64,000 nt of DNA from Bradyrhizobium arachidis (GCF_015291705.1 NZ_CP030050.1:9611001-9675000), one strand, 5' to 3'. Shown: positions 43,417 through 51,972, counted from the first letter of the stretch. Program-made: numbers and translations. Notes: generated by a model from the letters alone, not told the origin.

Positions 43417-45495
43417 TTGGCCGCGCTTGGACACAGCGATCATCCAGACCGGGCCCCCGGCCCGATCGGGCGGCTGCGCGCGCGTCTCGTCGGCCTGCTC
43501 CGGGCGGTGCCGATCCGCTGGCGCATCCTGTCGATCGCGGCCCTGAACTCCGCCGTGGTGGTGGTGCTGGTCGGGATGATCTGGAACGGCGCGCAGGTGC
43601 TGGGCTCGGCCTGGGGCGACGTCCGCCAGGTGCGCGAGTCCGACCGCATCCTGGCGCTGCTCGAGAGCGAGACCGGGCGGCTGCAGAACCTGATCCACCG
43701 CTACATCAACCAGCCGAGCCCGGACCTGTTCGCCGAGATCCTGCTGCTGCGCGAGGCGGTGCTGGGCACGCTGACCAATCGCGCCGCCAAGGACCCGATG
43801 CTGTCCGGCTCGGTCGAAGAGCTCGAGCGCACCACCGACCGCTTCCTCAACGGCTTTGGCGAGCTGCGCAGCGTGCAGGCCACCATTGCCAAAACCTATG
43901 AGGAGCAGGTGCAGGGCCCGGCCAAGGACATGGCCGGCCTCTATTCCATCATCGAAGGCGCCACCGGCCATCGCGACGCGCTGATCTGGCCCTCGCTCGG
44001 CAAGTCCCGCGAGGCCTTCACCGCGATGCTGGTCGCCGCCAATTCCTACTATCTGTCGCAGTCGTCAGGCGCCGCCGACGACGCGCGCCACAACACCGAG
44101 ACGATCGAGAAGACCATCCCGGTCATGCTCGATCTCGCCGACAACGACCTGCAGAAGATGGCGCTTGAAAAGCTCGCGACCCGCACCACGGCGCTGCGCG
44201 AGGGCTTTGCAAAGCTGTCCGAGCAGCTCGCGAGCCGCACCGAGCTGCTCCGCAACACGATCGACGCCAGCCAGGCCGAGGCGATCGGCGCCATCGACGA
44301 TCTCTCGACCAAGATGCGCCAGCGCGAGCAGAAGGCGCAGGAGACCTTCGACCGCACGCTGGCCGACATCTCCCGCCGCGTGCTGTCGATCGCGGTGATC
44401 TTCCTCGGCATCATCCTCACCGCCGGCGTGCTGATCGCGCTGTCGATCCGCCTGCCGCTGCAGCAGATCATGGCGGCGATGCGCGCCATCACGCTCGGCG
44501 ATCTCGATCGCGAGGTGCAGGGCACCAAGGCGCGCGACGAGGTCGGCGCCATGGCGCGCGCGGTGGAGGTATTCCGCGAGAACGCGATCGCCAAGCGCCA
44601 GACCGAGGACGAGCTGCGCGCCTCCAAGGAGAAAGCCGAGAGCGCGCTGCTCGAGCTCAACGCTGCGCAGCAGAACCTGATCGACGCCGAGCGGCTCGCA
44701 GCCCTCGGCGGCCTCGTCGCCGGCGTCGCGCACGAGGTCAACAACCCGATCGGCATCAGCCTGACGGTGGCCTCGAGCTTTGCCCGGCGCACCGAGATCT
44801 TCGAGGCCCAGCTCAAGGGCGAGGGCGGTCTGCGCCGCTCGCAGCTCGACGAATTCGTGCAGTCCTCGCGCGATGCCTCGCAGCAGCTGGTCGCCAACCT
44901 CACCCGCGCCGGCGAGCTGATCCAGTCGTTCAAGCAGGTGGCGGTCGACCGCTCCCATGCCGAGCGGCGGCAGTTCTCACTCAGCGAAGCAACCGAGCAG
45001 ATCATCGCCAGCCTGAGGCCGGTGCTGAAGCGCTCGCCGATCACGCTCAAGGTCGACGTGCCCGAGGGGCTGCTGCTCGACGGCTATCCCGGCTCCTACG
45101 GCCAGATCCTGACCAATCTCTTCCTCAACGCCGCCAACCATGCCTTCGCCGACGGGCGCGCCGGCACCATCACGATCTCGGCGCGGCCGCGCGGGACCGA
45201 GGACATCGAGATCATCTTCACCGATGACGGGGCGGGCATGACCCCCGACGTGCAGCGCCAGGCCTTTGACCCATTCTTTACCACCCGGCGCAACGAAGGT
45301 GGCACGGGACTCGGCCTTCATATCGTCTATAACCTGGTGACCCAGCAGCTTGGCGGACGCATGATGCTGGAATCCAAGCTGGGACAAGGCACTACTTTTC
45401 GGATTATCATGCCGCGGGTCGCCAAGGGCGGCGCGCAAAGCACAGAGACTGACGGGACTTCTCAATGGCCGAACAGGACGATGTCCTCCACCTGA
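43417..45495 (+). CDS. Membrane sensor histidine kinase downstream of the DctP-type receptor
   Basis: A 692-aa kinase, probably starting at TTG 43417. Order: membrane helix (about 36-57), a periplasmic, mostly helical domain of about 265 residues, second helix (about 326-345, IFLGIILTAGVLIALSI), HAMP (about 346-400), coiled coil, HisKA-type box with H439 in GVAHEVNNPIG, and an HATPase (about 510-675) with GTGLGLHIVYNLV. The kinase class resembles DctB-like NtrB-type kinases that have a sensor loop in the periplasm. It overlaps the next gene by 31 nt. A bound DctP-type receptor is the obvious input (inference). Confidence 0.9.
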   Translation: MAALGHSDHPDRAPGPIGRLRARLVGLLRAVPIRWRILSIAALNSAVVVVLVGMIWNGAQVLGSAWGDVRQVRESDRILALLESETGRLQNLIHRYINQPSPDLFAEILLLREAVLGTLTNRAAKDPMLSGSVEELERTTDRFLNGFGELRSVQATIAKTYEEQVQGPAKDMAGLYSIIEGATGHRDALIWPSLGKSREAFTAMLVAANSYYLSQSSGAADDARHNTETIEKTIPVMLDLADNDLQKMALEKLATRTTALREGFAKLSEQLASRTELLRNTIDASQAEAIGAIDDLSTKMRQREQKAQETFDRTLADISRRVLSIAVIFLGIILTAGVLIALSIRLPLQQIMAAMRAITLGDLDREVQGTKARDEVGAMARAVEVFRENAIAKRQTEDELRASKEKAESALLELNAAQQNLIDAERLAALGGLVAGVAHEVNNPIGISLTVASSFARRTEIFEAQLKGEGGLRRSQLDEFVQSSRDASQQLVANLTRAGELIQSFKQVAVDRSHAERRQFSLSEATEQIIASLRPVLKRSPITLKVDVPEGLLLDGYPGSYGQILTNLFLNAANHAFADGRAGTITISARPRGTEDIEIIFTDDGAGMTPDVQRQAFDPFFTTRRNEGGTGLGLHIVYNLVTQQLGGRMMLESKLGQGTTFRIIMPRVAKGGAQSTETDGTSQWPNRTMSST

Positions 45496-47210
45496 TCGAC
45501 GACACCGGTACCGCGCCGGAGGACCAGAACGCACGGAGATGGAAGATCGCCGTCATCGACGACGATCCGGCCGTGCACGACGGCACCCGCTTCGCGCTGT
45601 CCGACTACAGCCTCAACGGCCAGAGCCTGGAGATCCTCTCGGCGCATTCCGCGGCCGAAGGCCGCAAGCTGATGGCCGAGCACGGCGACATCGCCGCGGT
45701 GCTGCTCGACGTCATCATGGAGACCGACGTCGCCGGCCTCGAGCTGGTCGAGTTCATCCGCAACGAGCTCAAGAACGAGACCGTGCGCATCATCCTGCGC
45801 ACCGGCCAGCCCGGCCAGGCGCCGGAGCGGCGCGTGATCGTGCAGTACGACATCAACGACTACAAGGCCAAGACCGAGCTCACCGCCGACAAGCTGTTCA
45901 CCTCGCTGACCGCGGCGCTGCGCTCCTATCAGCAGCTCGAGCGCATGGTGCAGACGCGGCGCGGGCTCGAGATCATCATCGACGCGGCCTCGACGCTGTA
46001 CGACTTCAAGTCGATGCAGCGGCTCGCCGAGGGCGTGCTGACCCAGCTCGCCTCGCTGCTCAATGTCGACTGCGCCGGTATACTGGTGCTGCGCGACAAT
46101 GGCGGCGTCGATCCCGAGCTCTCGGTGCTTGCGGGGAGCGGCTGCTACAGCCGCTTCATCGGCACCACCTCGTCGCGGGCGCTCGACCCTGACTTGCGCG
46201 AGCTCGTGGAAGCCGCGTTCCAGCGCCGCAAGAACGAGTTCGCCGACCATCGCAGCGTGATCTATCTGCGCACCGGATCTGGCCGCGAGGTGGTGGTGCT
46301 GCTGCAGGCCGAGCGCGAATTGTCCGAGACCGACCGCTCGCTGGTCGAGATCTTCTCCAGCCGGCTCTCGATCGCCTTCGACAACGTGATCCTCTACCAG
46401 CAGCTCCAGGACGCCAACACGCAGCTGGAGGACCGCGTCGCCCAGCGCACCCGCGCCCTGATGCAGGCCAACCGCCGCCTCTCGGCGCAATGGCTGCGGC
46501 TGCAGCGCGCCAACGGCTTCAAGAACGAGATTCTGGGCACCGTCGCGCATGATCTGAAGAACCCGCTCGGCGTCATCCTCGGCCGTACCGAGATGCTGAA
46601 GGAGCTGATCTCGACCGGTGCGTCGGCCAGCGGCGTCGTCTCCCAAGTCGATCACATCCGCGACGCCACCAAGCGGCTGACCACGATGGTCGACCATCTG
46701 ATCTCGGACGCGATGGCCGATGCCTTCGACATCACCATCCGCCGCGAGCCGGTCGACGTCGCAGCATTGGTGAAGGAGGTCGCCGACGCCAACCAGCCGC
46801 TCGCGGTCAACAAGCAGCAGATGATCAGCGTTACCGCGCCGTCCAACATCGTCACCATGTGCGACACCGACCGCATCCGCGAGGCGATCGACAACCTCAT
46901 CAGCAACGCGATCAAGTATTCGCCGATCGGCGGCAAGATCGGCGTCGCGGTCACTCATGAGGGCAGCGACACCATCATCCGGGTCAACGACGAAGGCGCC
47001 GGCCTGTCGCCGGAAGATCTCGGCCGCCTGTTCGGCCGGTTCCAGCGGCTGTCCGCCAAGCCGACCGCGGGCGAGAGCTCGACGGGGCTTGGGCTTTCCA
47101 TCGTCAAGCGTATTATCGACATGCATGGCGGCGAGGTGACGGCCGAGAGCGAGGGCCCCGGCAAGGGCGCGACCTTCACCATCACCCTGCCCGCGACCGA
47201 GATGCCGTGA
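45465..47210 (+). CDS. Hybrid REC-DUF3369-histidine kinase
   Basis: A 581-aa soluble protein: receiver domain (28-150; phosphoacceptor D82 in AVLLDVIMETD), DUF3369 (about 165-325), a coiled coil (QLEDRVAQRTRALMQANRRL), HisKA with H362 (TVAHDLKNPLG) and HATPase (about 455-578; GLGLSIVKRIIDMHGG). REC-first architecture means it can accept a phosphate from the upstream kinase and then control its own kinase domain. It has no membrane segment. The following gene encodes an OmpR-type regulator, giving a kinase-to-kinase-to-regulator relay. Confidence 0.9.
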   Translation: MAEQDDVLHLIDDTGTAPEDQNARRWKIAVIDDDPAVHDGTRFALSDYSLNGQSLEILSAHSAAEGRKLMAEHGDIAAVLLDVIMETDVAGLELVEFIRNELKNETVRIILRTGQPGQAPERRVIVQYDINDYKAKTELTADKLFTSLTAALRSYQQLERMVQTRRGLEIIIDAASTLYDFKSMQRLAEGVLTQLASLLNVDCAGILVLRDNGGVDPELSVLAGSGCYSRFIGTTSSRALDPDLRELVEAAFQRRKNEFADHRSVIYLRTGSGREVVVLLQAERELSETDRSLVEIFSSRLSIAFDNVILYQQLQDANTQLEDRVAQRTRALMQANRRLSAQWLRLQRANGFKNEILGTVAHDLKNPLGVILGRTEMLKELISTGASASGVVSQVDHIRDATKRLTTMVDHLISDAMADAFDITIRREPVDVAALVKEVADANQPLAVNKQQMISVTAPSNIVTMCDTDRIREAIDNLISNAIKYSPIGGKIGVAVTHEGSDTIIRVNDEGAGLSPEDLGRLFGRFQRLSAKPTAGESSTGLGLSIVKRIIDMHGGEVTAESEGPGKGATFTITLPATEMP

Positions 47211-47250
47211 TTTGAGTACCGAGATCCAAGATCCTGGATTCTGAAGTGAC

Positions 47251-47988
47251 ATGACCCAAAGCCAGCACATCATGATCGTCGACGACGAGGCCCCGGCCCG
47301 GGAGATGGTCGGCGATTACCTCAAGATGCACGGCTTCACCGTGACGCTGTGCGATGGCGGCAAGTCGCTGCGCGCCGCGATCCAGGGCAGCATGCCCGAT
47401 CTCGTCGTGCTCGACCTCAACATGCCGGAGGAAGACGGCCTCTCGATCATCCGCGACCTCAAGAGCCGCATCAACGTGCCGGTCATCATGCTCACCGCGA
47501 CGGCGAGCCCGATCGACCGCGTCGTCGGCCTCGAGCTCGGCGCCGACGACTATGTCGCAAAGCCCTGCGAGCTGCGCGAGCTGATGGCGCGCATCCGTTC
47601 GGTGCTGCGCCGGAGCACGCCGGTGAAGGCGGCGGCGGCGGAAGCCGCGGCGGCGAAATCCGACAAGGACCAGCTGGTGCGCTTCGGCACCAAATGGCTC
47701 GATCTCGAAGCGCAGGCCCTGCGCGACGACGAGGGCAACGAGCATCCGCTGACCGCGTCCGAGTTCGGACTGTTGAAAGTGTTCGCGGCCAATCCGAAGC
47801 GCGTGCTGTCGCGCGAGCGCCTGCTCGAGCTTGCCAATGCGCGCGACGCCGAAGCCTTCGACCGCGCGGTCGACCTGCGCATCATGCGCATCCGCCGCAA
47901 GATCGAGCCCGACCCGACCAAGCCCGCCGTGATCCGCACCATCCGCGGCGGCGGCTATCTGTTCTCGCCCGCGGGCGAGAAGGCGTAA
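47251..47988 (+). CDS. OmpR-family response regulator
   Basis: A 245-aa regulator: receiver domain (1-120, D55 in LVVLDLNMPEEDG, conserved Lys in YVAKPCELRELMARI) and a C-terminal winged helix (about 145-240) with LTASEFGLLKVFAANP and RTIRGGGYLFSP. It is the output of the four-gene signalling unit that starts with a TRAP receptor. The start is the ATG at 47251, 40 bp after the hybrid kinase stop. Target genes are unknown; the divergent ugpB-like gene and the dctP gene itself are candidates. Confidence 0.9.
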   Translation: MTQSQHIMIVDDEAPAREMVGDYLKMHGFTVTLCDGGKSLRAAIQGSMPDLVVLDLNMPEEDGLSIIRDLKSRINVPVIMLTATASPIDRVVGLELGADDYVAKPCELRELMARIRSVLRRSTPVKAAAAEAAAAKSDKDQLVRFGTKWLDLEAQALRDDEGNEHPLTASEFGLLKVFAANPKRVLSRERLLELANARDAEAFDRAVDLRIMRIRRKIEPDPTKPAVIRTIRGGGYLFSPAGEKA

Positions 47989-48006
47989 GCAGGCTCACAC
48001 TCCGCT

Positions 48007-48160
48007 GTCGTCCCCGACAAGCGTAGCGCAGCGAAGCGCTGATCCGGGATCCATAACCACAGGCCGTGGTTATGACGCGGAGCTCGTAACTCCGAGTCTT
48101 CGCCAAACCCCTCGCTATGGTTATGGGTCCCGGGCTCGCTTCGCGCCCCGGGACGACACC
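48007..48160. repeat. GTCGTCCC...GGGACGAC intergenic element, copy 2
   Basis: Same family as 29617-29762: GTCGTCCCCGACAAGCG at the left, CCATAACCACAGGCCGTGGT, then TATGGTTATGGGTCCCGGG and GGGACGACACC at the right. The middle differs by a short insertion. Confidence 0.75.
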
Positions 48161-48281
48161 TCGTAGGTGCCGCGCGACCGAACGCAAGAGCCGCAAATTC
48201 GTTCCTAACGGCACAAGGCGCCGCCAAATCGTCACCCCCGTATTTTCCGTACATTGAAAATCCACGATTTTTTGCCTCGAA

Positions 48282-48310
48282 TGTTTCGTCGTGCCCTTTT
48301 CGACGAAACA
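48282..48310. promoter_or_regulatory. Perfect inverted repeat upstream of the sigma-factor gene
   Basis: TGTTTCGTCG and CGACGAAACA, 10-bp arms with a 9-nt spacer, about 120 bp upstream of the sigma-factor ATG. The right arm continues into CGACGAAACAATT, which is repeated exactly downstream of the gene at 49109-49121. Could be an operator or an ECF-type promoter element in a hairpin; undecided. Confidence 0.5.
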
Positions 48311-48429
48311 ATTTGGCGGCGCACGAAACCATTTTCCGCTTTTCGTGCAGACGTCCCGAAACGTTGGCTGATTAACACTTTGGTCCAAGGAAACGCCGCT
48401 CGGTTGCGGCGCACCGGGGAGCTAAGTCA

Positions 48430-49041
48430 ATGCCGAACGTCATCGCCATCAACGCCCAGGCCAGCCAGAGCATCATTGCCGCTCAAGCGACCTCGGACGA
48501 TATGCTTCTGGAGAGCATTGCCGACGGCAACCGGACGTCCATGCACATCCTTTATTGCCGACACAATGTGCGGGTCTATCGCTTCATCCTGCGCATCGTG
48601 CGCGATGCCACCACAGCGGAAGACCTCGTCAGCCAGGTGTTCTTGGACGTGTGGCGGACTGCCGGCCAATTCCAGGGTCGCTCGCAGGTCTCGACCTGGC
48701 TGCTCTCGATCGCACGCTTCAAGGCGCTGACCGCGATGCGCCAGCGGCGCTTCGAGGACATCGACCAGGAGGACGTGCGCCAGATCCCTGACGACACCGA
48801 CACGCCGGAGACCTCGCTCGACCGCAGCGACACCAGCGCCATCCTGCGCGCCTGCGTCGCAAAACTGTCGCCCGCGCATCGCGAGATCATCAACCTCGTC
48901 TACTACCACGAGAAGTCGGTGGAGGAGGTCGGGCAGATCATCGGCATCCCCCAGAGCACGGTGAAGACCCGCATGTTCTACGCCCGCAAGCAGCTGGCCG
49001 ATTTGCTTAAGGGCGCCGGCGTCGATCGTTTCGCCGCGTAA
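48430..49041 (+). CDS. ECF-type RNA polymerase sigma factor (EcfQ-like)
   Basis: A 203-aa sigma-70 family factor with only regions 2 and 4. Region 2 (about 40-105): FILRIVRDATTAEDLVSQVF and FLDVWRTAGQFQGRSQVSTW; region 4 (about 140-195): LSPAHREIINLVYYHEKSVE, with STVKTRMFYARKQLADLL. No anti-sigma gene or zinc finger is adjacent, and there is no extra domain. Distance and orientation relative to the bjaI-type gene resemble what I recall for ecfQ (bll1028) and bjaI (blr1063) in B. diazoefficiens USDA110, where EcfQ responds to reactive oxygen species; that orthology is from memory. The following genes encode a thiol-redox pair, compatible with an oxidative-stress role. Confidence 0.85.
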   Translation: MPNVIAINAQASQSIIAAQATSDDMLLESIADGNRTSMHILYCRHNVRVYRFILRIVRDATTAEDLVSQVFLDVWRTAGQFQGRSQVSTWLLSIARFKALTAMRQRRFEDIDQEDVRQIPDDTDTPETSLDRSDTSAILRACVAKLSPAHREIINLVYYHEKSVEEVGQIIGIPQSTVKTRMFYARKQLADLLKGAGVDRFAA

Positions 49042-49206
49042 ATCCAAGGAATTCAACGGGATAGGACCGAAACCCAGGCCCTGTCCCCGGACACGGAAGT
49101 GTTACCGCCGACGAAACAATTGAAACGAAGCACAACATCAGGCGGAAAAACTTCCCTCCTATAAAGCTCACATACGGTTTTCGTTAAACCTCCCAAGGAC
49201 CTCCAG

Positions 49207-49244
49207 CGACCCGGACGATGCCCCCGTCCGGGTCGTTTTCTGTT
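49207..49244 (+). terminator. Rho-independent terminator
   Basis: A perfect 11-bp stem (CGACCCGGACG / CGTCCGGGTCG) with a 7-nt loop followed by TTTTCTGTTT. It lies 166 bp after the sigma-factor stop codon, which leaves room for a long 3' region or a separate small RNA. Confidence 0.85.
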
Positions 49245-49310
49245 TGGGCCTGAGGCGCTGCCGCGGACCTCCCGCCTCTCCCGCTGGGTTAGGTGGGTAC
49301 CGCTCTCTCA

Positions 49311-49459
49311 TTCCCTCCCCCCTTGCGGGGGAGGGGCAGGGAGAGGGGTGCCCCACGGGGACTCCAACGATTCGTGCCCGCGGCACGATCGCAGGCCGAT
49401 AGACCATTTCCTGGGCCACCCCTTTCCCCGCCCTCCCCCGCAAGGGGGGAGGGAGCGCA
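49311..49459. repeat. 150-bp two-hairpin repeat, copy 1
   Basis: Starts TCCCTCCCCCCTTGCGGGGG, continues AGGGAGAGGGGTGCCCCACG, and ends in CCCTCCCCCGCAAGGGGGGA before GGGAGCGCA. The copy at 54106-54248 shares the ends and the internal TTTCCTGGGC segment, while the middle differs. Confidence 0.78.
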
Positions 49460-49603
49460 CCGTCGCTGCGGCTGGCGGGGTGCCCCGCATCGCCGCCTGC
49501 GAGCCAGACTGGAAACAACCGCCCCGTCACGAACGTGTGACACAGCGTAACGACTGGCTCATCGCGCCCGAACTGCCCTCGTGACCTCCATCACGAGGGC
49601 TCC

Positions 49604-50302
49604 ATGCTCGAACTGCTCTTCGCTCTCCTCGCCGGCATCCTCACCATCGCCGCGCCGTGCACCCTGCCGATGCTGCCGATCCTGCTTGGCGCCTCGATCG
49701 GGCGCGCGGGGCATCTGCGGCCAGCGATGATCGCGCTCGGCTTCGTCGTCTCGTTCTCCGCCGTCGCGCTGCTGCTCGGCGCGCTCACGCGGGCATTCGA
49801 TTTCGATCCGAATGTGCTGCGCGAGGCCGCTGCGATTCTGCTGCTCGGTTTCGGCCTGCTGATGTTGTGGCCGGCGCCGTTCGAATGGCTGTCGATCCGG
49901 CTCAATGGCTGGCTCGACCTTGGCGCTGCGAGCGCCACGCAGCGCGAGGGCGCGCTTGGCGGGCTCGTCCTCGGCACCACGCTGGGCCTGGTTTGGACGC
50001 CCTGCGCAGGGCCCGTGCTCGGCTCGATCCTGACGCTGGTTGCGACCTCGAAGAATCTGGCCTGGGCCGGCACGCTGCTGGTCGCCTATGCGATTGGCGC
50101 GGCGATCCCGATGCTGGCGATCGCCTATGGCGGACAGGCCGCGACCACGCGGGTGCGCAGCCTCGCGCGGATCTCGCCGCGGCTGCAGCAGGGCTTTGGC
50201 GTCGTCGTGATCGGCTTCGCGGTCGCCGCCTACTTCCAATACGACACGCTGATCGTGGCGTGGCTCACCGGCTTCTATCCCACCGGCCAGATCGGCCTGT
50301 GA
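49604..50302 (+). CDS. CcdA-like thiol-disulfide transporter (cytochrome c biogenesis family)
   Basis: A 232-aa membrane protein with six predicted helices. The two redox cysteines lie in helices 1 and 4: C19 in IAAPCTLPMLP and C134 in LVWTPCAGPVLG, the arrangement of CcdA/DsbD-beta. It carries electrons from cytoplasmic thioredoxin to a periplasmic partner; the next gene encodes that partner type, a periplasmic thioredoxin, so the pair forms a split DipZ-like system. Start ATG 49604. Confidence 0.87.
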   Translation: MLELLFALLAGILTIAAPCTLPMLPILLGASIGRAGHLRPAMIALGFVVSFSAVALLLGALTRAFDFDPNVLREAAAILLLGFGLLMLWPAPFEWLSIRLNGWLDLGAASATQREGALGGLVLGTTLGLVWTPCAGPVLGSILTLVATSKNLAWAGTLLVAYAIGAAIPMLAIAYGGQAATTRVRSLARISPRLQQGFGVVVIGFAVAAYFQYDTLIVAWLTGFYPTGQIGL

Positions 50303-50325
50303 TCATCCCAACGGAGAACACGTCC

Positions 50326-50913
50326 ATGACTGTCAAACTGCTCGCCGTTTCCGCCGCCCTGGTCGGCATGGCCGTCACCGGCGCCGTCATCCCCGGCATC
50401 TGCGACGAGGCCGCGCGCGCAACGCCTGTCGTCGCCGCCGCGGCAACGCCGGTCCAGGTGGCGGCCGCGAGCCAACAGGCCGCGCCTGACTTCACCGGCA
50501 TCAACACCTGGTTCAACTCGAAACCGCTTGGCATCGCCGACCTGCGCGGCAAGGTCGTGCTGGTCGACTTCTGGACCTATGGCTGCGTCAACTGCGTCAA
50601 CACGCTGCCGCACGTCACCGATCTCTATGCCAAATACAAGGACAAGGGTCTCGTCGTGGTCGGCGTGCACACGCCGGAATTCCCGTTCGAGCGCTCCGCC
50701 TCCAACGTCCAGGCCGCGCTGAAGCGCCACGGCATCACCTATCCGGTGGCGCAGGACAATGACTCCAAGACCTGGAACGCCTATCGCAACCAGTATTGGC
50801 CGGCGCAATACATCATCGACCAGAGCGGCAAGATCGTGTTCCAGCATGAGGGCGAAGGCGCCTACGACCAGATCGACCGCACCGTCGCCGGGCTGCTGAA
50901 CGTCAACAGCTGA
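50326..50913 (+). CDS. Periplasmic thioredoxin-like protein (DipZ/TlpA type)
   Basis: A 195-aa protein with an N-terminal signal or anchor (MTVKLLAVSAALVGMAVTGA), an Ala-rich spacer to about residue 52 and a thioredoxin-like domain with active site C87-V-N-C90 in FWTYGCVNCVNTLPH. WTYGCVNC and the following VVVGVHTPEFPFE are typical of the DipZ C-terminal domain. It starts 23 bp after the CcdA-like gene. I chose the ATG at 50326; the longer frame from 49657 is the CcdA gene out of frame. Probable role: periplasmic disulfide reduction or peroxide defence. Confidence 0.88.
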   Translation: MTVKLLAVSAALVGMAVTGAVIPGICDEAARATPVVAAAATPVQVAAASQQAAPDFTGINTWFNSKPLGIADLRGKVVLVDFWTYGCVNCVNTLPHVTDLYAKYKDKGLVVVGVHTPEFPFERSASNVQAALKRHGITYPVAQDNDSKTWNAYRNQYWPAQYIIDQSGKIVFQHEGEGAYDQIDRTVAGLLNVNS

Positions 50914-50945
50914 TACCGCATCAGCGGCTTTCGGTTGCAGCTTGA

Positions 50946-50970
50946 CTCCACGGACCCGTCCGTGGAGTTT
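50946..50970 (+). terminator. Terminator hairpin after the thioredoxin gene
   Basis: CTCCACGGAC and GTCCGTGGAG (10-bp arms, tight loop) followed by TTT. It lies 33 bp after the thioredoxin stop and before the next gene's preferred start at 50998, supporting that start. Confidence 0.72.
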
Positions 50971-50997
50971 CGCGGGCGACGGAATCAGCCGCCCGCA

Positions 50998-51972
50998 ATG
51001 GCCGACGCGACCACCAGCACCGACATCCGCCTTCGTGAAGGCTCCTCGATCGCGCAGCGGCTGGTCATGGCCGGCTCTGCCGCCGCCGTCGCGCTGTGCT
51101 TCACGCCGGGCCTGTTCACGCACGATCCCCTGGAAATCATCATCTCCGTGGTCGCGCTGCTCGTGGGAACAGGGTTCGTCATCGGCATCATGATGGCGCC
51201 GGCGGTGGTGTGGATCATCACACCGAACGAGATTTTGATCGGGCGGCAGCGTCCGTTCGGAAAGCTCCAGACGCGGGTCGTCGGGAAGGACGACATCAGC
51301 GGACTGCAAGTTCCCGGCAGCAAGCGGGTGAAAGCCCGCTTTCAGCTCGTCTTTACGCTCGCTTCGGGCGAGCGCCTTACCTCCCCGCCGATCTCCGACG
51401 TCACGCATGTGCACGACACCGTGGCGCGGATCGCCACGCAGTTCGAGGTCCCCAATGTCGAGGCACCTCGCAATCCACTCGATGCCAGCAATCCCGAGAT
51501 GCTTCTTGGCGAGCCGCTCGAGCCGTTTTCCGCGCGAGACATCCGCATCGTCGCGCTGATCGCCGTCGCACTGTCCGCCGTGCCCTACGCCTACAAGCTC
51601 TGGCGCGGGTGGCCGCCCAGCCATGTCGACATCCTGCTGCTGCCGCTCGGTGCGCTCGCGGCGTTCGCCGTGTACCGCTACGCCAATCTCGTGACCGGCG
51701 CGTTCTGGATCATCCGCGAGAGCGATATCCGCGTCGAACGCTTGTGGGGCGACGGTACGCCGCGCGTGGACCATATCGAGGGGCGCGACGTGAAGACGAT
51801 CAGCGTGGACCGTCGCGGCCGCTCGGAGGACGAGCACTGCATCGTCACGATCCGCCTGCGCTCGGGACGACGGTTTCGCAGCCCGCGCATCGGCTCGCGG
51901 ATCGAGGCCCGCGCCGTCGGGGCCGAGATCGTGCGGCGGCTGGGGATCGCGGCGGAGAGCAATAAGATCTGA
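50998..51972 (+). CDS. Membrane protein with two copies of a TM-plus-PH-like module (hypothetical)
   Basis: A 324-aa inner-membrane protein of unknown function. Two similar halves are visible: each has a pair of hydrophobic helices (about 25-65 and 185-230) followed by a beta-rich cytosolic segment, IITPNEILIGRQRPFGKLQ... and WIIRESDIRVERLWGDGTPR..., each ending with a helix (VHDTVARIATQF / IEARAVGAEIVRRLG). The beta segments look like bacterial PH-type domains, suggesting an internal duplication. The start is ATG 50998; the frame is open from 50935, but a terminator hairpin occupies that stretch. Confidence 0.75.
   Translation: MADATTSTDIRLREGSSIAQRLVMAGSAAAVALCFTPGLFTHDPLEIIISVVALLVGTGFVIGIMMAPAVVWIITPNEILIGRQRPFGKLQTRVVGKDDISGLQVPGSKRVKARFQLVFTLASGERLTSPPISDVTHVHDTVARIATQFEVPNVEAPRNPLDASNPEMLLGEPLEPFSARDIRIVALIAVALSAVPYAYKLWRGWPPSHVDILLLPLGALAAFAVYRYANLVTGAFWIIRESDIRVERLWGDGTPRVDHIEGRDVKTISVDRRGRSEDEHCIVTIRLRSGRRFRSPRIGSRIEARAVGAEIVRRLGIAAESNKI

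Larger units (their letters stand above)
47989..48429. other. 441-bp intergenic region before the ECF sigma gene
   Basis: No gene seen. Contains a two-stem repeat (48007-48160), a perfect 10-bp inverted repeat (48282-48310) and AT-richer sequence around 48240-48275. The promoter of the sigma-factor gene must lie in its right half. Confidence 0.6.
49042..49603. other. 562-bp intergenic region with terminator and repeat
   Basis: No protein gene seen. Left part (49042-49206) is relatively AT-rich and precedes a strong terminator; it could simply be the 3' untranslated region of the sigma gene or encode a small RNA. The centre holds a palindromic repeat (49311-49459); the last 100 bp should carry the promoter of the CcdA-like gene. 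Confidence 0.6.
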
